Shown: positions 1 through 5,905, numbered from the stretch's first letter. The stretch: 8,924 bases of DNA from an uncultured Alcaligenaceae bacterium (GCA_937897265.1 CALCPT010000203.1:1-8924); one strand, 5' to 3'. The notes: generated by a model from the letters alone, not told the origin. Made by a program: numbers and translations.

Positions 1-342
1 GCTCGTGCCTTGCCAGCCAATAATTGCCAACATGGCAAAGACAGACCAAGCGCCCAAGGGGTTATGCCCGGCATGTTTGGTGGGCACTCTGAAGTACGTC
101 CACACCCGACGGGGTGAGGCGTAGAACTGTGAAAACCGGGCGTAGCGTGGGCCAATCAAGCCCCAAATTAGCCTAAAGGTAATGAGTGCAAGTGAGGCAA
201 TGCCCAAGCGTACGTGCCAATCCATCCAAAGCCCACCCAGCTTGACCGTTACGATCGAACCCGTGACGCATAGCGCCAAGGCAAGATGAAACAAGCGAGT
301 GGGCAAATCCCAAATACGGAGGGTACTGTTCGTCTGTGGCAT
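1..342 (-). CDS. Cytochrome b561-type di-haem membrane protein, N-terminal part (cut by window edge)
   Basis: The reverse strand reads open from an ATG at 342 to the window edge, giving 114 residues and no stop. It begins MPQTNSTLRIWDLPTRLFHL and resembles the bacterial cytochrome b561 group (COG3658-like), inner-membrane di-haem b proteins that pass electrons between quinol or cytochrome c partners. Visible signs are the WDxPTRxFH motif with His19, WMDWHVRxG with His43, an FRLIWGxxGPRYARF stretch (residues 56-70) and AGHNPLGAWS with His93. His residues in such motifs are the usual haem ligands; the rest lie outside the window. Hydrophobic segments fall at about 18-36, 44-62 and 96-113. No good Shine-Dalgarno sequence precedes the ATG, but no other in-frame ATG lies close upstream. 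It diverges from the Ugp-like cluster and its partner cannot be seen. Family call confident, role not. Confidence 0.85.
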   Translation of the reverse strand, partial: MPQTNSTLRIWDLPTRLFHLALALCVTGSIVTVKLGGLWMDWHVRLGIASLALITFRLIWGLIGPRYARFSQFYASPRRVWTYFRVPTKHAGHNPLGAWSVFAMLAIIGWQGTS

Positions 343-360
343 GAAAGGGGTTGGTCCAAA

Positions 361-380
361 GTAAGCGCTGAGCGGCTTAC
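361..380. repeat. Imperfect inverted repeat upstream of the b561 gene
   Basis: GTAAGC (361-366) and GCTTAC (375-380) form a 6-bp inverted repeat around an 8-nt centre. It lies 19-38 bp before the cytochrome b561 start, in its likely leader or promoter. It could be an operator or an mRNA hairpin; no regulator can be named from it. The rest of 381-453 holds nothing I recognise. Confidence 0.3.
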
Positions 381-453
381 GTGCAAAGATGATAACCCCT
401 GCGGCTTGCAATGAGTAGCGCTCGAATTTTGCGCTGCAGCATAAAAATATACG

Positions 454-471
454 CTGTCACATACCTGTCAT
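454..471 (+). promoter_or_regulatory. Pho box (PhoB binding site)
   Basis: The sequence CTGTCACATACCTGTCAT is two 7-bp direct repeats, CTGTCAC and CTGTCAT, separated by the 4-nt spacer ATAC. This matches the known PhoB consensus of two CTGTCAT-like repeats with an 11-bp period and replaces the -35 element as in class I Pho promoters. It lies 108 bp before the start chosen for the ugpC-like gene and reads toward it. This places the five-gene cluster in the phosphate-starvation regulon. The call rests on the match and spacing only. Confidence 0.88.
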
Positions 472-482
472 CTAAATTGCGT

Positions 483-488
483 TACGAT
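483..488 (+). promoter_or_regulatory. -10 element of the Pho-regulated promoter
   Basis: TACGAT matches 4 of 6 bases of TATAAT and starts 11 nt after the end of the Pho box. From memory, in pstS-type Pho promoters the -10 sits about 10-11 nt after the second repeat. Transcription would then begin near 494-496 and leave an 80-90 nt leader before the ugpC-like gene. No -35 hexamer is seen, as expected for PhoB-activated promoters. Confidence 0.65.
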
Positions 489-563
489 TAATTCATCGAA
501 AGCGGAGAGCTTTACTGGCAACGCGGTTGGTGAGACGCTGAGATCGAATAATTATTAAATACT

Positions 564-571
564 GAGACGAG
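564..571 (+). promoter_or_regulatory. Ribosome binding site that selects the ATG at 580
   Basis: GAGACGAG is Shine-Dalgarno-like and ends 8 nt before ATG 580. A GTG at 571 and a TTG at 574 are in frame just upstream, but this element would touch or overlap them, so ATG 580 is the better start. An A/T-rich stretch (548-560) upstream should keep the site unpaired. Confidence 0.55.
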
Positions 572-579
572 TGTTGCCG

Positions 580-1596
580 ATGACCGCTGTCTGTTTTGCT
601 AGCGTCAGTAAAAGTTGGGATGCCACGACAGCATTGCATCCGACGGACTTGACGCTTGCCGCTGGTGAATTTTCAGTCTTGCTCGGACCCTCGGGTTGCG
701 GCAAAACCACCACCTTACGGTTGATCGCGGGGCTTGAAAGCCCTACAACCGGGCAGATCAAGATTTTTGATCATGATGTGACGCAGGTTCCGTCCTCGCA
801 ACGCGGCGTGTCGATGGTGTTTCAAAACTACGCCTTGTTTCCGCATTTGTCTGTTGCCGAAAACATTGTGTTTGGCTTGCGCGTGCGGCGGGTACCCAAT
901 GTTGAGTTGCAGTCGCGCCTAAAAAAGGTGCTTGATCTGTTAAGTCTGACGGCTTATCAAGAACGCAAGCCGGGTCAGTTATCAGGAGGTCAACAGCAAC
1001 GCGTGGCCCTTGCGCGTGCCTTGGTGGCCGATAGTCGGCTCTGTTTGATGGACGAGCCTCTGTCAAATCTTGATGCACAACTGCGTCAAGAGATGCGTCA
1101 CGAGTTGCGCGCCTTGCAACTCAAGCTGGGTTTGTCGGTGGTGTATGTCACGCATGATCAAACTGAGGCTATGAGCATGGCTGATCGCGTGGTGTTGTTA
1201 AACCGTGGGCGGGTCGAGCAAGTGGCTACGCCGTTTGAGATCTATCAACGGCCCGGCACGTTGTTTGCGGCGCAGTTTATTGGTAGTGCTCGCATGAATA
1301 TTCTCGCGCTTGAGAGAGGGTGTATTGCCGCCAGCAGCCTTGCGGTCACCGCACCGGCAGGGGCGGTTCGCCTCGGGCTCCGCCCTGAAGACATTGTGCT
1401 TGGTGCAGGCCCGAGTTTTACCGTTGAAAAGACAGAATTTACGGGAGCCGACCTCTTGTTGCACGCGCGCGTTGGCTCTCAATTGTTGGCTGTGCGCGCC
1501 CAAGGTAAACACGCCTTGGACGTGCAAGGTGAAGTGCAACTGAGTTGGAACCCAGCGAACCTGCACTGGTTCGATGAAGATGGACGACGTATTTAA
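580..1596 (+). CDS. ugpC: UgpC/MalK-type ABC transporter ATP-binding protein
   Basis: This 338-residue protein is the cytoplasmic ATPase that powers the importer encoded by the next three genes. The nucleotide-binding domain is complete: Walker A GPSGCGKT (36-43), Q-loop Gln82 in VFQNYALFPH, signature LSGGQQQ (134-140), Walker B LCLMDEP (154-160), D-loop SNLD (162-165) and H-loop His192 in THDQTEAM. A C-terminal MalK/UgpC-like regulatory region (TOBE type, about 235-335) has IGSARMNIL and GLRPED (266-271). The whole is somewhat short for the family (about 350-370). It is the first gene after the Pho box and ends 17 nt before the ugpB-like gene. In E. coli the order is ugpBAEC, so ATPase-first is a rearrangement. 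The Ugp assignment comes from the neighbours and the promoter, since MalK-type ATPases of different substrates look alike. Confidence 0.9.
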   Translation: MTAVCFASVSKSWDATTALHPTDLTLAAGEFSVLLGPSGCGKTTTLRLIAGLESPTTGQIKIFDHDVTQVPSSQRGVSMVFQNYALFPHLSVAENIVFGLRVRRVPNVELQSRLKKVLDLLSLTAYQERKPGQLSGGQQQRVALARALVADSRLCLMDEPLSNLDAQLRQEMRHELRALQLKLGLSVVYVTHDQTEAMSMADRVVLLNRGRVEQVATPFEIYQRPGTLFAAQFIGSARMNILALERGCIAASSLAVTAPAGAVRLGLRPEDIVLGAGPSFTVEKTEFTGADLLLHARVGSQLLAVRAQGKHALDVQGEVQLSWNPANLHWFDEDGRRI

Positions 1597-1613
1597 ACTA
1601 ACGAGGATTAAAG

Positions 1614-2897
1614 ATGAAACACATGCTGAGTCGTATGGCGTTGTTGACAGCGGGGCTTTGTACAAGTGCTGCTGTGTTAGCGAAAACGGATATTTCTTTT
1701 TATTTTCCGGTTGCGGTGGGCGGGCCCATCACAAAAACAATCGACCAGTATGCGGCCGATTTTAATAAAGAGAACCCCGACTACAACGTCGTTCCTGTTT
1801 ACTCGGGTACCTATCAAGAAACTATTGTTAAGGTCTTAACTGCACACAAGTCAGGCAAACCGCCCACTGCCGCCATTTTGCTGTCGACCGATACGTTTAC
1901 GCTGGCCGACGAAGATGCGATTTCGCCAATTGATAACTTTGTTAAAACCGATGCTGATCGCGAATGGTTAAAAAGCTTCTTCCCAGCTTTCATGTTGAAC
2001 GGTCAGTTCGGCAATAAAACCTGGGGTGTGCCGTTTCAGCGCTCAACAGTCGTTATGTATTGGAACAAAGAGGCGTTTAAAGACGCCGGACTTGATCCAA
2101 ACACACCGCCTAAGACTTGGGCTGAGACCATCAGCATGGGTCAAAAGCTGACCAAAAAAGATGCGAGCGGCAACGTCACGCAGTGGGGTATTCAAGTGCC
2201 TTCGAGTGGGTTTCCCTATTGGCTGTTTCAGGGCTTTAGCACCCAAAGTGGTGCCATCCTAGCTAACCCTGAAGGCACCAAGGTTCAGTACGATGACCCT
2301 AAAGTTGTTCAGGCGCTGAGCTATTGGGTTGATTTGTCTAAAAAACACGGCATTCATCCCCCAGGCGTAGTTGAGTGGGGCACAACCCCACGCGATTTCA
2401 TGGAGAAAAAAGCAGCAATGATCTGGACCACCACGGGCAACCTGACCAATATTCGCACTAATGCCAAGTTTGATTTCGGTGTTGCGATGTTGCCAGCCGG
2501 TGCGCGTGCGGGTTCGCCTACCGGTGGCGGCAATTTCTTTATCTTCAAAAAAGCTGCGACCGCTGAGCAAGAGGGCGCGTATAAATTTGCTAAGTGGTTG
2601 ACGCAACCAGAGCGTGCAGCGCAATGGAGTATTGACACAGGTTACGTAGCTGTATCGCCTGCGGCTTACGAAACGCCTGCTTTGAAGAAGTACGCAGCTG
2701 AGTTTCCACCCGCGTTGGTGGCGCGTGATCAATTGCCCTTTGCGGTCGCTGAACTGTCAACCCACGATAATCAGCGCGTGACGAAAGCCTTGAACGACGG
2801 CTTGCAAGCGGCGTTAACGGGTACCAAAACGCCTGAGCAAGCGATGAAGGATGCGCAAGCCGAAGCGACACGTATTTTGCGTCCGTTTCAAAAGTAA
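1614..2897 (+). CDS. ugpB: UgpB-like periplasmic binding protein (glycerol-3-phosphate or glycerophosphodiester)
   Basis: This 427-residue family 1 extracellular solute-binding protein captures substrate in the periplasm for the adjacent permeases. A GAGGA site (1603-1607) lies 6 nt before the ATG. Residues 1-23 are a Sec signal peptide, probably cut after AVLA; Cys16 lacks a proper lipobox, so a soluble protein is expected. Alignment by eye to E. coli UgpB runs the whole length, with matches at ENPDY, PPKTW, NLTNIR/AKFDFGV, DTGY and GTKTPEQA. Of the eight E. coli ligand residues I recall, six are identical here: Tyr67, Ser144, Trp169, Gly306, Tyr344 and Arg388. Two are conservative changes: Asp93 for Glu and Thr273 for Ser. 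This supports a glycerophosphate-type ligand more than a sugar. A hairpin-rich 104-nt gap separates it from the ugpA-like gene. Confidence 0.88.
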   Translation: MKHMLSRMALLTAGLCTSAAVLAKTDISFYFPVAVGGPITKTIDQYAADFNKENPDYNVVPVYSGTYQETIVKVLTAHKSGKPPTAAILLSTDTFTLADEDAISPIDNFVKTDADREWLKSFFPAFMLNGQFGNKTWGVPFQRSTVVMYWNKEAFKDAGLDPNTPPKTWAETISMGQKLTKKDASGNVTQWGIQVPSSGFPYWLFQGFSTQSGAILANPEGTKVQYDDPKVVQALSYWVDLSKKHGIHPPGVVEWGTTPRDFMEKKAAMIWTTTGNLTNIRTNAKFDFGVAMLPAGARAGSPTGGGNFFIFKKAATAEQEGAYKFAKWLTQPERAAQWSIDTGYVAVSPAAYETPALKKYAAEFPPALVARDQLPFAVAELSTHDNQRVTKALNDGLQAALTGTKTPEQAMKDAQAEATRILRPFQK

Positions 2898-2914
2898 AGG
2901 CTGGGAGTAGGGGG

Positions 2915-2931
2915 CAAGAGCATCACTCTTG
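2915..2931 (+). other. mRNA hairpin after the ugpB-like gene
   Basis: CAAGAG (2915-2920) pairs with CTCTTG (2926-2931) across a 5-nt loop, and two G-U pairs could extend the stem outward. It lies 17 nt after the ugpB-like stop. No T-run follows, so it is not a standard terminator. It may protect the 3' end of the binding-protein message. Confidence 0.45.
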
Positions 2932-2952
2932 TTGCTGTTGCAAGACTTCATA

Positions 2953-2981
2953 CACTGAGTCCCGGCCCTAGGGGCTCAGTG
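2953..2981 (+). other. Strong stem-loop between ugpB-like and ugpA-like genes
   Basis: CACTGAG (2953-2959) pairs with CTCAGTG (2975-2981). A T-G wobble and CCC/GGG extend this to an 11-bp stem with a 7-nt loop, GGCCCTA. No T-run follows. Stem-loops here in binding-protein operons (for example malE-malF) are known to block 3' exonucleases and let the binding protein be made in excess of the permeases. That role is inferred. Confidence 0.6.
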
Positions 2982-2988
2982 CGCTGAG
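2975..2988 (+). other. Alternative hairpin competing with the upstream stem
   Basis: CTCAG (2975-2979) can pair with CTGAG (2984-2988) around a TGCG loop. It uses the same bases as the right arm of the 2953-2981 stem, so the two folds exclude each other. The upstream fold is longer and should dominate. The element ends 13 nt before the ugpA-like ATG. Confidence 0.35.
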
Positions 2989-3001
2989 TTAACTATAAAT
3001 A

Positions 3002-3877
3002 ATGTATACGCTGCGCCACCAGATTTACGCGTATTTGCTGCTTTTGCCCGCCTTTGTTTTTTTGGTGGGCTTTACGCATTACCCGGCCGTGGCCACACTG
3101 ATTGATAGTTTGATGTCGACTCCGCGTGGGGGGCGTGCTAGCGTATTTGTTGGGTTAGATAATTATCAGGGCATGATCGAAGACCCGATCTTCTGGAAGT
3201 CTTTAATCAATAACCTGTGGTTTGCTTTGGCGACAATTCCGATTTCAATCGCACTCTCGGTGAGCATGGCGTTGTGGGTGAACGATAAGATCGCTGGCCG
3301 ACAATTTCTACGTTTATCTTATTTTTTACCAACTGTGTTGCCGATGATTGCGGTGGCAAACATCTGGATATTTTTTTATACACCTGGTTATGGACTGATT
3401 AATCAAGTGTTGCATGTTCTTGGGTTTGCTAGCCAGAACTGGCTAGGTGATCCAAACTTGGTATTGGGTTCGGTCATTGTGGTGGCGATCTGGAAAGAAG
3501 CCGGGTTCTTCATGATTTTTTATTTGGCGGCGTTGCAGACCCTTAGCCCCAGTTATAAAGAAGCGGCTCAGATCGAAGGTGCAAGTAGTTGGTATTTCTT
3601 TAGGCGAATTCAATGGCCGCTATTGATGCCGACCACTATTTTTGTATTGGTGAATGCCTTGATCAACGCGTTCAGAATGGTCGATCATATTATTGTGATG
3701 ACCAAGGGTGGGCCAGATAATGCCTCATCGTTGTTGCTGTTTTATTTGTATGAGGTGGGATTTAAATTTTGGGATCAGGGCTATGCCTCGGCATTGACCG
3801 CAGTGTTGTTGGCGCTGTTAGCCTTAGTCGGGCTGCTACAGTTTTTTGTGCTTGATCGCCGGACACACTACCGATGA
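3002..3877 (+). CDS. ugpA: UgpA-like ABC transporter permease
   Basis: This 291-residue inner-membrane protein would form the channel together with the UgpE-like subunit. About six membrane segments can be picked out near 9-28, 70-94, 104-126, 155-179, 210-232 and 264-284. The cytoplasmic EAA loop that docks on the ATPase is clear at 187-206 (EAAQIEGASSWYFFRRIQWP). FVGLDNY (49-55) and FYTPGYGLIN (125-134) are typical of sugar/glycerophosphate permeases of this type. The ATG is the earliest possible one, because an in-frame TAA lies at 2996-2998. No clear Shine-Dalgarno sequence precedes it, only an A/T-rich stretch, which fits lower expression than the binding protein. It overlaps the ugpE-like gene by 4 nt. 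Confidence 0.9.
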   Translation: MYTLRHQIYAYLLLLPAFVFLVGFTHYPAVATLIDSLMSTPRGGRASVFVGLDNYQGMIEDPIFWKSLINNLWFALATIPISIALSVSMALWVNDKIAGRQFLRLSYFLPTVLPMIAVANIWIFFYTPGYGLINQVLHVLGFASQNWLGDPNLVLGSVIVVAIWKEAGFFMIFYLAALQTLSPSYKEAAQIEGASSWYFFRRIQWPLLMPTTIFVLVNALINAFRMVDHIIVMTKGGPDNASSLLLFYLYEVGFKFWDQGYASALTAVLLALLALVGLLQFFVLDRRTHYR

Positions 3878-4692
3878 GAGCGCAGGGTGCACACGCTGGA
3901 TGGTTATCAACACTGGGGGCGTGGGTGTTGGCCTTGTTGTGGATTTTGCCGTTGTTGTATGCCTGTTGGGCGGCGTTTCATCCGTCAGAATTTGCGACTA
4001 AGTTGGTGTTGACGGCACCTTTAACGTTCAATAATTTTTTGGTTGCTTGGGATGCGGCACCGTTTGCACGTTATTTTTTAAACACGTCGCTGTTAGTGGG
4101 CACGATTTTAGCGATGCAGTTATTGCTGTGTACGTTGGCAGCTTACTCCTTTGCCCGCTATGAGTTTTGTGGCAAAAACGTGTTGTTCTCGCTGGTGCTG
4201 ATCCAACTGATGATCATGCCCGAGATTTTAATTGTTAGAAACTACCAAAGTTTAACCAAGCTAGGGTTGGTAGATACCTTGTTTGGGATTGGTTTGCCTT
4301 ACTTCGCTTCAGCCTTCGCGATATTCCTGTTACGCCAAACCTTTAGAACAATCCCGAAAGAGCTTGTTGAGGCCGCTGAAATGGAGGGCGCCTCGTCTTT
4401 ACAGGTCTTGCGCCACGTTTATATTCCTCTGGCCAAACCAACGTATCTCGCCTTTGCGCTTGTTTCAGTCAGTTATCACTGGAACAATTTCTTATGGCCC
4501 TTAGTGGTAAGCAACTCGGTCGGTTCAAGGCCGCTGACAGTCGGGTTGCAGGTGTTCTCTTCAACCGATCAAGGCATTGATTGGTCGGTGATTACCGCGG
4601 CAACCTTGTTAACTTCAGGGCCGCTCTTGATTGGTTTTTTAATTTTTCAACGGCAATTTGTTCAGTCGTTTATGCGGGCGGGTATCAAATAA
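3874..4692 (+). CDS. ugpE: UgpE-like ABC transporter permease
   Basis: This 272-residue protein is the second permease half of the importer. Its ATG overlaps the TGA of the ugpA-like gene as ATGA, and there is no independent Shine-Dalgarno sequence, so translation is probably coupled and the two permeases made one to one. Hydrophobic segments are near 12-33, 68-92, 101-122, 136-154, 187-206 and 238-259. The EAA loop is at 167-186 (EAAEMEGASSLQVLRHVYIP). The ending FVQSFMRAGIK resembles the C-terminus of UgpE/MalG-type permeases. Length is normal for the family. Substrate is inferred from the binding protein and the Pho box, not from this sequence. Confidence 0.9.
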   Translation: MRAQGAHAGWLSTLGAWVLALLWILPLLYACWAAFHPSEFATKLVLTAPLTFNNFLVAWDAAPFARYFLNTSLLVGTILAMQLLLCTLAAYSFARYEFCGKNVLFSLVLIQLMIMPEILIVRNYQSLTKLGLVDTLFGIGLPYFASAFAIFLLRQTFRTIPKELVEAAEMEGASSLQVLRHVYIPLAKPTYLAFALVSVSYHWNNFLWPLVVSNSVGSRPLTVGLQVFSSTDQGIDWSVITAATLLTSGPLLIGFLIFQRQFVQSFMRAGIK

Positions 4693-4698
4693 TAGCCG

Positions 4699-4717
4699 TG
4701 ACGTCGCAGCGACGTCA
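4699..4717 (+). other. Perfect 8-bp inverted repeat after the ugpE-like gene
   Basis: TGACGTCG (4699-4706) and CGACGTCA (4710-4717) form a perfect 8-bp stem with a 3-nt loop, 6 nt after the ugpE-like stop. No T-run follows, so it is not a classic terminator. It may be an mRNA stability or processing element, or a weak stop that lowers expression of the hydrolase. As DNA it could also be a protein-binding palindrome. Confidence 0.5.
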
Positions 4718-4720
4718 TTG

Positions 4721-4757
4721 AGATCTATATTGATGGATCAGCCAGCATCATTGATCT
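4721..4757. repeat. Nested inverted repeats before the EEP gene
   Basis: AGATC (4721-4725) faces GATCT (4753-4757), and inside it TGATG (4731-4735) faces CATCA (4746-4750). Together they could form a long but interrupted stem in the leader of the hydrolase gene. It is weak and may be chance. No clear sigma-70 promoter is visible in the 99-nt gap. Confidence 0.25.
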
Positions 4758-4791
4758 GTAACGCGTGGTTGCATGAACAGGCGGGTATTCA

Positions 4792-5643
4792 ATGAAAGTC
4801 GTAACGTACAACGTGCAGTGGTTTAAGGGTTTAGACAACGTCGTCGATATTGCCCGAGTGCTTAACGTCGCCCGAGAGATGGCAGATTTTGATGCGCTTT
4901 GCATGCAAGAGGTTGCGGTCAACTATACGGCGTTGACGGGCACGTTGCAGCCGAATCAACCCGCGATCGTGAAACAGTTGCTGCCGGGGTTTGAGGTTTT
5001 TTTTAGCCCGGCTATCGATGAGCTATCGCCTTGCGGCACGATGCGCCAACAGTTTGGCAACTTGATCGCGACGCGGTTGCCGGTCAGGCAAGTGCAACAT
5101 ACACCTTTGCCCTATCCTAATCCGCCGGTGACTCAGCCTACACCGAGCATGCAGCGCATTGCACTGACTTGCACCGTGCAAGCACCCTGGGGGCCGGTGC
5201 GCTTGATCACCAGTCATCTTGAGTATTACAACCAAGTGATGCGCCACGCACAAACGCAAGCGCTGCGTGAGTTGCATTTGCAAGGCTGTGCGTTAGCGGC
5301 TCAACCCTCTAAAACAGAGCAGGGCACACCTTATCAACCTAAGCCCCTGACTACCGACACAATTATCTGCGGTGACTTTAATTTTGAGCCAGACAGCGAA
5401 GAGTACGCCACCATGCTTCAAACAGACGCTAGCTGCAACCTTGTGAATAGCTTTGATATTCTGCATCCGGGCGCAACTTACCCGTCCACCTTCAGGTTGT
5501 TTGACCGTACCTATGGTCCAGAGCCCGTTGGTTGCGATTTCTTTTTTGTTAGCGATTCGCTCGCGCCTCGCGTCAAAGGTTTTGCGGTGAATCAAGTGAC
5601 CCAAGCGTCTGATCATCAGCCGGTGTTACTTGAGTTGAACTAA
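4792..5643 (+). CDS. EEP-superfamily metal-dependent phosphodiesterase/phosphatase in a Pho-regulated transporter cluster
   Basis: This 283-residue protein belongs to the endonuclease/exonuclease/phosphatase fold (DNase I, exonuclease III, sphingomyelinase and inositol phosphatase relatives), which cuts phosphoester bonds with Mg2+. The catalytic set is intact: Asn7 in TYNVQW, Glu40 in CMQEV, Asn90 in FGNLIATRLP, His142 in TSHLEYYN, Asp195 and Asn197 in GDFN, Asp249 in CDFFFVSD, and Asp274/His275 in SDHQP. There is no signal peptide or membrane segment, so it should act in the cytoplasm. AGGCGGG (4779-4785) lies 6 nt before the ATG. It follows the ugpE-like gene by 99 nt on the same strand, where E. 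coli has ugpQ (GDPD, a TIM-barrel fold). A reasonable guess is hydrolysis of an imported glycerophosphodiester. Its true substrate is unknown, and a nuclease role cannot be excluded. Confidence 0.82.
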   Translation: MKVVTYNVQWFKGLDNVVDIARVLNVAREMADFDALCMQEVAVNYTALTGTLQPNQPAIVKQLLPGFEVFFSPAIDELSPCGTMRQQFGNLIATRLPVRQVQHTPLPYPNPPVTQPTPSMQRIALTCTVQAPWGPVRLITSHLEYYNQVMRHAQTQALRELHLQGCALAAQPSKTEQGTPYQPKPLTTDTIICGDFNFEPDSEEYATMLQTDASCNLVNSFDILHPGATYPSTFRLFDRTYGPEPVGCDFFFVSDSLAPRVKGFAVNQVTQASDHQPVLLELN

Positions 5644-5664
5644 TGCGGTTGCGTTGAGGCCGCA
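5644..5664 (+). other. Weak stem-loop after the EEP gene
   Basis: TGCGG (5644-5648) pairs with CCGCA (5660-5664), and two T-G wobbles extend the stem to 7 bp with a 7-nt loop. It starts right after the stop codon. No T-run follows, so a Rho-independent terminator cannot be claimed, although transcription of the cluster may well end nearby. Confidence 0.3.
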
Positions 5665-5720
5665 GAGCTATCTGAGTGTGGCGATTTTGCAGTGATGATG
5701 CACTAATGATGATACAGAGA

Positions 5721-5737
5721 TTCACTGTTTCGGTGCA
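5721..5737 (+). promoter_or_regulatory. Probable NtrC (NRI) enhancer site
   Basis: TTCACTGTTTCGGTGCA fits the NtrC dyad TGCACY-N5-GGTGCA with one clear mismatch (T for G in the left arm) and a perfect right arm. Its centre (5729) is about 160 bp before the predicted sigma-54 start, a usual enhancer distance. TGCACT half-sites also occur at 5699-5704 and 5760-5765, without proper partners. The sigma-54 promoter downstream raises the probability. Confidence 0.55.
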
Positions 5738-5772
5738 TTTTCATCAATTCAACGGTCTTTGCACTAAGTTAA

Positions 5773-5796
5773 GGCGCATCAATCGGCGATTGCGCC
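5773..5796. repeat. Inverted repeat between the enhancer site and the sigma-54 promoter
   Basis: GGCGCA (5773-5778) faces TGCGCC (5791-5796). Inside, ATC (5782-5784) faces GAT (5788-5790), leaving a 3-nt bulge and a 3-nt loop. It is not followed by a T-run. It could be a late stem-loop of the preceding transcript or an operator. The rest of the 5644-5919 region holds only the sites listed here. Confidence 0.35.
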
Positions 5797-5862
5797 GTTA
5801 AACAAGGCATGGTGTGCGGTAAGTGGCTTAGTTTTGCCCCATCATGAGTCTTTTTCATAAAG

Positions 5863-5879
5863 TTGGCACGCTATTTGCT
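5863..5879 (+). promoter_or_regulatory. Sigma-54 (RpoN) -24/-12 promoter
   Basis: TTGGCACGCTATTTGCT matches the sigma-54 consensus TGGCACG-N4-TTGCW at every defined base. The invariant GG (5865-5866) and GC (5877-5878) are separated by exactly 10 nt. Counting from -12 at 5878, transcription should start at about 5890 and give a leader of about 30 nt before the ATG at 5920. Such promoters need an activator ATPase; the NtrC-like site upstream suggests NtrC. Confidence 0.9.
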
Positions 5880-5905
5880 CTTGACCCTGTGTCATGTTCT
5901 CACGC

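Noticed and set aside
528..560. Second sigma-70 promoter near TTGGTG / TAATTA before the ugpC-like gene
   Set aside because: The hexamers match poorly at any sensible spacing. The A/T-rich stretch is more simply explained as an unpaired leader before the ribosome binding site.
571..579. GTG 571 or TTG 574 as start of the ugpC-like gene
   Set aside because: The only Shine-Dalgarno-like element (564-571) is too close to or overlaps these codons but is well placed for ATG 580, where family similarity also begins.
1614..1682. Lipoprotein signal in the UgpB-like protein (Cys16)
   Set aside because: The residues before Cys16 (TAGL) do not make a lipobox, because the residue at -1 is Leu. A normal Sec cleavage site follows at Ala23.
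2259..2732. Long antisense open frames inside the ugpB-like, EEP and Nrt-like genes
   Set aside because: Their proteins show no recognisable domain, and they lie opposite well-supported genes. They are by-products of codon use in the true frame.
2953..2981. Rho-independent terminator after the ugpB-like gene
   Set aside because: The stem is strong but no T-run follows, and the partner permease genes lie directly downstream. The same lack of T-run applies to the hairpins at 2915, 4699, 5644 and 5773.
5738..5790. IHF site between the NtrC-like site and the sigma-54 promoter
   Set aside because: ATCAA occurs at 5742-5746 and again at 5778-5782, but the TTR half is absent at the right spacing in both.
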